Shown: piece after piece, positions 5,694 to 10,338 of the stretch
Position numbering within the stretch: the stretch's first letter is position 1
Layout: the number at the start of each line of letters is the position of its first letter
Origin: Desulfobacterales bacterium
GTDB taxonomy: Bacteria > Desulfobacterota > Desulfobacteria > Desulfobacterales > JAHEIW01
DNA length: 10,338 nt
Assembly: GCA_030145015.1 (NCBI GenBank)
Contig: JAQYWI010000185.1
Location: forward strand, 1-10,338
Reading direction: 5' to 3'
The notes under the pieces: model-generated
What the model was told of the DNA's origin: nothing
The model's input: the letters and a program-made list of their open reading frames with translations, nothing else
The model's database searches: none
Translations under genes and position numbers: made by a program

Positions 5694-7079
5694 ATGAACT
5701 CAAGCGAGGTCAGATCTGATCTCTCACCTTTAAACCAATTATGGAAAACCTTTGCTTCCGTAAATTTAACCATCGTCCTTTTGTTAACCCTGGCGGCGAC
5801 TTCCATAATCGGAACCCTCATCCCTCAAAATGAAACCCCGGTTGCGTATGTTCAAGCCTTTGGTGAATTTTTGTATCGCCTCTTTGCGCTGCTGGGATTA
5901 TTTGACATGTACCATTCCTGGTGGTTTCGGGCATTGATTCTATTGCTGGTGGCAAACATCGTCATCTGTTCAATTGACCGGCTGCAGGCCACCTGGAAAA
6001 TTTTGTTTGTTCGCTATCCGCGATTTAATATCGCGCGATACCGGAAGCTCAAAAACAAAGTGGATTATAAAGATGATGGTGATGCCGATCAATTAAAAAA
6101 CCGCTATCAGCCCGTTATCGCCCGCAGCTTTCGATACCATCGACTCGAGGATACCGATGACGGCTTTGCCATATACGGCGAAAGCGGACGCTGGACGCGT
6201 CTGGGCGTGTATGTCGTTCATTCCAGCGTTGTGCTCTTACTGATCGGCGGGCTAATCGGATCCATTTTTGGTTTTGACGGCTTTGTCAACATTCCCGAAG
6301 GTGAGAGCGTAAAATCCATTCAACTCAGGGATAGCGACCAAAAAATGCCGCTGGGCTTTGAAGTGCGCTGCGACGATTTTAATGTCGATTTTTATGATTC
6401 CGGTGCCCCCAAAGAATTTCGTTCCCGCTTAACGATTCTCAAACAGGGCAAGCCCGTGGTTCAAAAAGATATCATTGTGAATGACCCCTTGCGGTATGGA
6501 GGTATCAGTTTTTATCAGTCCAGCTACGGGAATATGACACCCAATGAGGTCATCTTAACTTTTACCAGCCAGGCCACCGCAAAGATATACAGTCAAAGGG
6601 CTGCGATTGGCTCCCCCGTCGTTATTCCTGAAAATTTGGGAACCTTTGTGTTAAAAAAATACACCCAGCAGGCCAATTTCAGAGGACAAAACATCGGTGA
6701 GGCGTTTATCGGGATCCTGACCCCTTTCGGAGGCAGCCCGCTCGAGGTAACGCTGCCGTTGCGCTTTCCCAGATTTGATCGCATGCGTAAGGGCGAGGTG
6801 GTTATTGCAATCGCCGATTTTCTGCCGCGCTACTATACCGGATTACAGGTGAGCAGAGATCCCGGTGTCTGGGTGGTCTATATCGGATTTATTCTGATGA
6901 TCATCGGGATTTATATTTCATTTTTTATGTCCCATCAGCAGATCTGTGTAGAGGTCGTCAGCAAAGGTGAAGCGAGCGACGTTATGGTGGCCGGGACTTC
7001 AAATAAAAACAAAATGGGGATGCAAAAGAAGGTGATCAGACTATCCGAGCGTCTGGCCAACCTGACGCCTAAGGAATAA
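5694..7079 (+). CDS. resB: ResB-family cytochrome c biogenesis protein (System II)
   Basis: A 461-residue membrane protein of the ResB/Ccs1 family. With CcsA it forms the System II synthase, which moves heme across the cytoplasmic membrane and holds the apocytochrome for thioether attachment. Membrane segments lie at about residues 23-43, 75-95, 171-192 and 392-412. A large periplasmic domain spans about 195-390. Family landmarks are GRWTRLGVYVVHSSVVLLL with H176 in the third segment, VNDPLRYGGISFYQSSYG (262-279), and RDPGVW before the last segment. A soluble tail of about 50 residues follows the last membrane span. The start ATG 5694 has AAGGA six bases upstream (5683-5687), and no earlier in-frame start is better. 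ccsA follows after 84 bases. The five-CXXCH cytochrome two genes downstream is a natural client. Family identity is secure. ResB and CcsB/Ccs1 are synonyms in different lineages. Confidence 0.92.
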   Translation: MNSSEVRSDLSPLNQLWKTFASVNLTIVLLLTLAATSIIGTLIPQNETPVAYVQAFGEFLYRLFALLGLFDMYHSWWFRALILLLVANIVICSIDRLQATWKILFVRYPRFNIARYRKLKNKVDYKDDGDADQLKNRYQPVIARSFRYHRLEDTDDGFAIYGESGRWTRLGVYVVHSSVVLLLIGGLIGSIFGFDGFVNIPEGESVKSIQLRDSDQKMPLGFEVRCDDFNVDFYDSGAPKEFRSRLTILKQGKPVVQKDIIVNDPLRYGGISFYQSSYGNMTPNEVILTFTSQATAKIYSQRAAIGSPVVIPENLGTFVLKKYTQQANFRGQNIGEAFIGILTPFGGSPLEVTLPLRFPRFDRMRKGEVVIAIADFLPRYYTGLQVSRDPGVWVVYIGFILMIIGIYISFFMSHQQICVEVVSKGEASDVMVAGTSNKNKMGMQKKVIRLSERLANLTPKE

Positions 7080-7109
7080 AAATACGGATCTATAACCCAA
7101 AAGAAGGTC

Positions 7110-7127
7110 CTCCATAGTTGGAGTTTT
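7110..7127 (+). other. Small hairpin between resB and ccsA
   Basis: CTCCA (7110-7114) and TGGAG (7119-7123) form a 5-bp stem with a 4-base loop, followed by TTTT (7124-7127). It is weak for a terminator and is more likely a partial attenuator or RNA-processing site, if it has any role. Confidence 0.3.
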
Positions 7128-7163
7128 CAATTTCAATTAAATTTAGTGCCCTAGAGGAAAATC

Positions 7164-8180
7164 ATGAACAGCTCACTTATTTTATCCCTCATTACTTTCG
7201 TATACGGACTGGCCGGTTTTTTATACGTCTTTGCATGGGTATTTAAAAAACCGTCCGCCGGCAGGCTGGCAACCTGGGTGGCCCTGATCGGATTGATTGG
7301 CAATACCGCCGGTATTTTAATGCGCTGGGTGGAGTCCTATCGTATGGGAATCGGTCATGCGCCATTTTCCAATTTATTCGAGTCGCTGGTCTTTTTTGCC
7401 TGGACAATTACCTTGATCTATCTGGTCATCGAGCGCAGGGCCAACAATCGCATTATCGGTGTATTTACGATGCCGATTGCCTTTCTGGCAATGGCCTACG
7501 CATCCTTAAAACCCGGTATATCCAATGAAATCCAACCCCTGCTTCCGGCCTTAAAGAGCAACTGGCTGATTGCGCATGTGATTACCTGCTTTATCGGTTA
7601 CGCCGCGTTTGCCCTGGCTTTCGGCATCAGCGCCATGTATCTGATAAAACAGGGGCGCGACGAGGAAGAGGTTACCTGGATGAATTTTGCCAAACCGCTG
7701 ACATTGTTTGTATTCGTTTTGCTGTTTAGCAGGGTGCTTCTGGTGGGGAGCTGGTCGATGTCAGTCATTGTTGCGGTGCCGATCTGCATCCTATTTTATA
7801 TCTGCGTTTTTCTTGCGCGTCGGTTGCCCGGGGACCTTAAAGACCGGTTGCTGGCCATGTTTCCGGAACCCCCTATTTTAGACGAGCTCGGTTATCAGAT
7901 GACCTTGTTTGGCTTCCTGTTTTTATCGGCCGGAATTATCAGCGGCGCTGTCTGGGCCAATTCGGCCTGGGGCCGATATTGGGGCTGGGACCCCAAGGAA
8001 ACCTGGTCGCTGATCACATGGTTTGTCTACGCCACTTTGCTACACGCAAGGTTTACACGCGGATGGCGCGGCAAGCGCATTGCCTATTTGTCTCTTATCG
8101 GATTTGCCGCGGTTATATTTACTTATTTTGGCGTTAATTTGTTGCCCGGCCTGCACAGTTACGGGGCCTTGGGCCAATGA
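7164..8180 (+). CDS. ccsA: CcsA/ResC-family cytochrome c biogenesis protein (heme handling, WWD domain)
   Basis: A 338-residue polytopic membrane protein, the heme-handling partner of ResB. The tryptophan-rich WWD motif runs WANSAWGRYWGWDPKETW (264-281), and the C-terminus has the family ending YFGVNLLPGLHSYG. H138 (WLIAHV), H294 (LLHARFTRGWRG) and H331 (GLHSYG) occupy positions where the family has heme-ligand histidines. This assignment is from memory of the family, not an alignment. Hydrophobic segments begin at residue 5 and recur throughout. Between the segment ending near 162 and FPEPPILDELGYQ (233-245) there are about 70 residues, including two extra hydrophobic stretches (about 176-194 and 197-218). 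As I recall, many CcsA proteins have only a short loop there. The start ATG 7164 has AGAGGA five bases upstream (7153-7158). It lies between resB and qrcA in one probable operon. Confidence 0.92.
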   Translation: MNSSLILSLITFVYGLAGFLYVFAWVFKKPSAGRLATWVALIGLIGNTAGILMRWVESYRMGIGHAPFSNLFESLVFFAWTITLIYLVIERRANNRIIGVFTMPIAFLAMAYASLKPGISNEIQPLLPALKSNWLIAHVITCFIGYAAFALAFGISAMYLIKQGRDEEEVTWMNFAKPLTLFVFVLLFSRVLLVGSWSMSVIVAVPICILFYICVFLARRLPGDLKDRLLAMFPEPPILDELGYQMTLFGFLFLSAGIISGAVWANSAWGRYWGWDPKETWSLITWFVYATLLHARFTRGWRGKRIAYLSLIGFAAVIFTYFGVNLLPGLHSYGALGQ

Positions 8181-8386
8181 TTTTTTCTTGACAAAAACCG
8201 GATCGATAAGGTACACAACCGCAGGCTTAATTCCTGTGTTCAGACCAGTAGAATAATTATAATCTTCTGAAATATTTGATTTTTTAGTGGCATCGGTTTT
8301 CATACGTTCTTGGATTCCGCCAAAACGCATGCAATAAGGGCATCCGGCCATCCTAACCCTATAATCTTTAATTTAACGGAGTTTCC
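8181..8386 (+). promoter_or_regulatory. ccsA-qrcA gap with weak promoter-like sequences
   Basis: This gap is long for an operon. A T6 run (8181-8186) follows a 4-bp GGCC-TTG-GGCC stem at the end of ccsA, at best a weak terminator. TTGACA (8188-8193) is a perfect -35, but its -10 at 18 bases, TACACA (8212-8217), is poor. TATAAT occurs at 8258-8263 and again at 8360-8365, neither with a good -35. The latter lies only 21 bases before the qrcA ATG. The qrc genes may have their own promoter as well as read-through from ccsA. Confidence 0.3.
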
Positions 8387-9103
8387 ATGAGTACCGATGA
8401 GAAAGCCAATGAGGTTTCAGCAGAAGCAGCGGATCCGCAACCGGTAACCCCCTCCTCTAAAACAGCCGGGTCAGACAGTGATACTGAAAATGGGGCCGGG
8501 ATCCCGATTGTTCTGTTTTTTGTGCTCGGACTAATTGCCAGTCTTATTCTCGGCTGGGTGATTTTCCCTCAAGTTCTTTACTCACAGAAAAGACAGCCCG
8601 TCGATTTCAACCATGTCCTGCACGAAGAGGAAGTTGATGATAGTTGTGACAGCTGTCATTTTTTCAGGGAAGACGGGACCTTTTCCGGAGTCCCCAAACT
8701 GGCCCAGTGCATTGACTGTCACGAAGAGGTCAACGGTGAGGATCCTGAGGAAGAAAAATTCGTAAATGAATATGTCGTCAAAGGGCGGGAGGTTCCCTGG
8801 CTGATCTATTCGCGGCAGCCGCAAAACGTATTTTTTTCCCATGTCGCCCATGTCAAACTGGGCCAAATGGAATGTGTCACCTGCCACGGACATATCGGCG
8901 AATCCGAGAGCTTAAAAGTCTATGAAGAAAACCGCATTTCCGGTTACAGCCGGGACATCTGGGGCAGAAATATGGCCGGTTTTAAGCGCAATTCATGGGA
9001 TCGCATGAAGATGGATGACTGCGCAGAGTGCCATGTGAGAGAAAACGTCAACCAAAACAGCGTTCAGACCCTCAAGGGCGGCTGTTTTGTGTGCCATAAA
9101 TAA
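8387..9103 (+). CDS. qrcA: QrcA-like membrane-anchored multiheme cytochrome c
   Basis: 238 residues. An acidic, Ser/Thr-rich cytoplasmic N-terminus (1-38) precedes a single uncleaved anchor (about 39-60). The rest should be periplasmic. Five CXXCH heme sites begin at C87, C108, C163, C212 and C233, and the last ends one residue before the C-terminus. Candidate distal histidines include H76 and H79 (FNHVLH), H152 and H155 (FFSHVAH) and H169. The fold is of the cytochrome c3/c7 type found in QrcA and ActA. In the Qrc complex this subunit receives electrons from periplasmic type I cytochrome c3. The ATG 8387 has ACGGAG five bases upstream (8376-8381). Heme attachment requires the ResB/CcsA system encoded directly upstream. 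The Qrc assignment rests on the anchor-plus-multiheme layout and on the following Tat-exported oxidoreductase-like gene. ActA of alternative complex III is the main other possibility. Confidence 0.83.
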   Translation: MSTDEKANEVSAEAADPQPVTPSSKTAGSDSDTENGAGIPIVLFFVLGLIASLILGWVIFPQVLYSQKRQPVDFNHVLHEEEVDDSCDSCHFFREDGTFSGVPKLAQCIDCHEEVNGEDPEEEKFVNEYVVKGREVPWLIYSRQPQNVFFSHVAHVKLGQMECVTCHGHIGESESLKVYEENRISGYSRDIWGRNMAGFKRNSWDRMKMDDCAECHVRENVNQNSVQTLKGGCFVCHK

Positions 9104-9188
9104 TAAATGCATGAGCGCACCGCCATACAATCCGTTGAAACGATTATTCTCAATTTATAAATGTGCTTAGGTTTACGGGGAAAATTAC

Positions 9189-10338
9189 ATGAAAGTAGAT
9201 CGAAGAAGTTTTTTAGCATTCATTATCGGAGGTGCCGCCGGAACCGCGTTGACACCCTTGCCCTGGAAACTTACCGATGATTTTGCAATCTGGAGTCAGA
9301 ATTGGCCCTGGACGCCGGTTCCGGAGAAGGGTGCAACCAGCGATGTCACCTCCACCTGTACCCTGTGTCCGGGCGGATGCGGGATATCGGTCAAAAAAGC
9401 GGCTGAACGGGTGATCAAAATAGCGGGACTGCAAGGGCACCCCGTAAACGATGGCGGCCTGTGTATTTTAGGAGCCGCCGGTGCACAGCTTCTGTATAGC
9501 CCGACGCGCATCCAGGCACCTGCCAAAAAGGTCAACGGCCGCTGGCAAAAAATATCATGGGAAGAAGCCATCAAGGAACTAGCGGTCAAGCTAAAAGAAT
9601 TGCGGGCCAAAGGTTCGGCCCATACCGTTGCCTGCGTGGCCGGATCCGACCGGGGCACCGTTCCGGAGCTTTTAAACCGCTTTTTAACGGTTTACGGTTC
9701 ACCCAATTTTTTCCGAACCCCATCGATTTGGGACTCTTATGAATTGGCGCTATATCTGACCCAGGGCACCCGGTCCCTGGTCGGGTTCGATATCGAAAAT
9801 GCCGACTTTGTATTGAGTTTCGGCAGCGGTCTGATCGAAGGCTGGGGATCCCCCGGGTATATGTTGCGCGCCAAGGCCATGCTGCGGGAAAATGGCGGTC
9901 GCATGGATCAAGTCGAGGCGCGGCTGTCCAAAACTGCGGCCAAATCCGATCACTGGATTGCAATCAACCCCGGCACCGAAGGCGCTCTGGCATTCGGCCT
10001 GGCCCATGTGATTATCAAAGACAAGCTTTATAACCAAAACTTCGTTGATGGTTACGCCACGGGGTTGTCGGCACGCTATCAACGCATAATTGGCGGTTTC
10101 CCACCGGAAATTGTTTCCAAGATGACGGGTATCAGCAGCGGTACGATTGTGGCTTTAGCCAAAGATTTTGCACGCGCCCGTAAGCCGCTGGCGATTTGCG
10201 GACAGGGACAGGGCCATCTGCCCGGCAGCTTACTGGAGTTTTTAGCGGTGCATACCTTAAACGCCCTGGTGGGCAATATCAACCGGCCGGGGGGTGTCTG
10301 GGCGGTACCCGAGCCGGATTATATCGATTGGCCGGACC
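9189..10338 (+). CDS. qrcB: QrcB-like molybdopterin-oxidoreductase-family subunit, Tat-exported (partial, 3' end beyond window)
   Basis: An open frame of 383 codons continues past the window edge. The family is usually around 700 residues. The N-terminus is a twin-arginine signal: DRRSFLAF (4-11) followed by a short hydrophobic stretch to about residue 24. A [4Fe-4S] motif follows: C57, C60, C64 and C92 (CTLCPGGC, then x27, then C). The remainder shows DMSO-reductase-family fold landmarks, such as KISWEEAIKELAVKL (112-126), INPGTEGALAFGLAHVIIKD and NALVGNINRPGGVW. The lysine of the usual CxKG after the fourth cysteine is replaced by leucine (CILG, 92-95). The ATG 9189 has GGGG at 9177-9180, eight bases upstream. 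In Qrc this subunit passes electrons from the cytochrome toward the FeS and membrane subunits. These (QrcC, QrcD) should lie beyond the window. It belongs to the superfamily with certainty. QrcB is inferred from context. Confidence 0.83.
   Translation, partial: MKVDRRSFLAFIIGGAAGTALTPLPWKLTDDFAIWSQNWPWTPVPEKGATSDVTSTCTLCPGGCGISVKKAAERVIKIAGLQGHPVNDGGLCILGAAGAQLLYSPTRIQAPAKKVNGRWQKISWEEAIKELAVKLKELRAKGSAHTVACVAGSDRGTVPELLNRFLTVYGSPNFFRTPSIWDSYELALYLTQGTRSLVGFDIENADFVLSFGSGLIEGWGSPGYMLRAKAMLRENGGRMDQVEARLSKTAAKSDHWIAINPGTEGALAFGLAHVIIKDKLYNQNFVDGYATGLSARYQRIIGGFPPEIVSKMTGISSGTIVALAKDFARARKPLAICGQGQGHLPGSLLEFLAVHTLNALVGNINRPGGVWAVPEPDYIDWPD

Noticed and set aside
8040..8351. Reverse-strand open frame of 103 codons with a CPYC motif near its N-terminus
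   Set aside because: More than a third lies antisense to the conserved end of ccsA, the rest has no recognisable domain, and the start context is poor. The redoxin-like CPYC is probably coincidental.

Overview
The window reads as chromosomal DNA from a sulfate-reducing member of the Desulfobacterota, most likely a Desulfobacterales-like bacterium. The evidence is the end of the window. A membrane-anchored multiheme cytochrome c (QrcA-like) is followed by a Tat-exported, molybdopterin-oxidoreductase-like protein with an N-terminal iron-sulfur motif (QrcB-like). That pair is the start of the Qrc menaquinone reductase operon typical of sulfate reducers. System II cytochrome c maturation genes (resB, ccsA) lie directly upstream. 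The intergenic DNA also carries degenerate 7/8-base repeats.

Layout. (1) 60-2251, forward: a PpiD/SurA-type periplasmic folding factor, then an 80-residue zinc-ribbon membrane protein. (2) 2248-4230, reverse: a Rep/UvrD/PcrA-type superfamily 1 helicase whose stop codon overlaps that of the zinc-ribbon gene. (3) 4231-4936: about 700 bases without a convincing gene, holding a mosaic of degenerate 7/8-mers with an orientation switch near 4586, plus potential hairpins. (4) 4937-5341, forward: a small basic protein with a predicted coiled coil, a Lys/Ala/Pro/Arg-rich linker and a winged-helix-like C-terminus, closed by a strong intrinsic terminator. (5) 5449-5693: a leader with a candidate promoter, a 6-bp-arm palindrome and three consecutive hairpins. 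(6) 5694-10338, forward: resB, ccsA, qrcA and the first 383 codons of qrcB, which runs off the end.

How the genes fit together. ResB and CcsA form the membrane machine that carries heme to the outside of the cytoplasmic membrane and attaches it to CXXCH motifs. QrcA, immediately downstream, has five such motifs and is an obvious client. QrcA and QrcB should together accept electrons from periplasmic cytochrome c3 and pass them toward menaquinone, through FeS and NrfD-like subunits expected beyond the window. PpiD assists folding of exported proteins but is not specifically tied to this pathway.

I found no CRISPR array, transposase, tRNA or rRNA gene, and no clear undescribed multi-gene system. 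The most interesting items are the orientation-switching 7/8-mer mosaic at 4437-4739, the tripartite nucleoid-type protein after it, the three-hairpin leader before resB, an apparent extra membrane hairpin in CcsA, and the missing CxKG lysine in QrcB.
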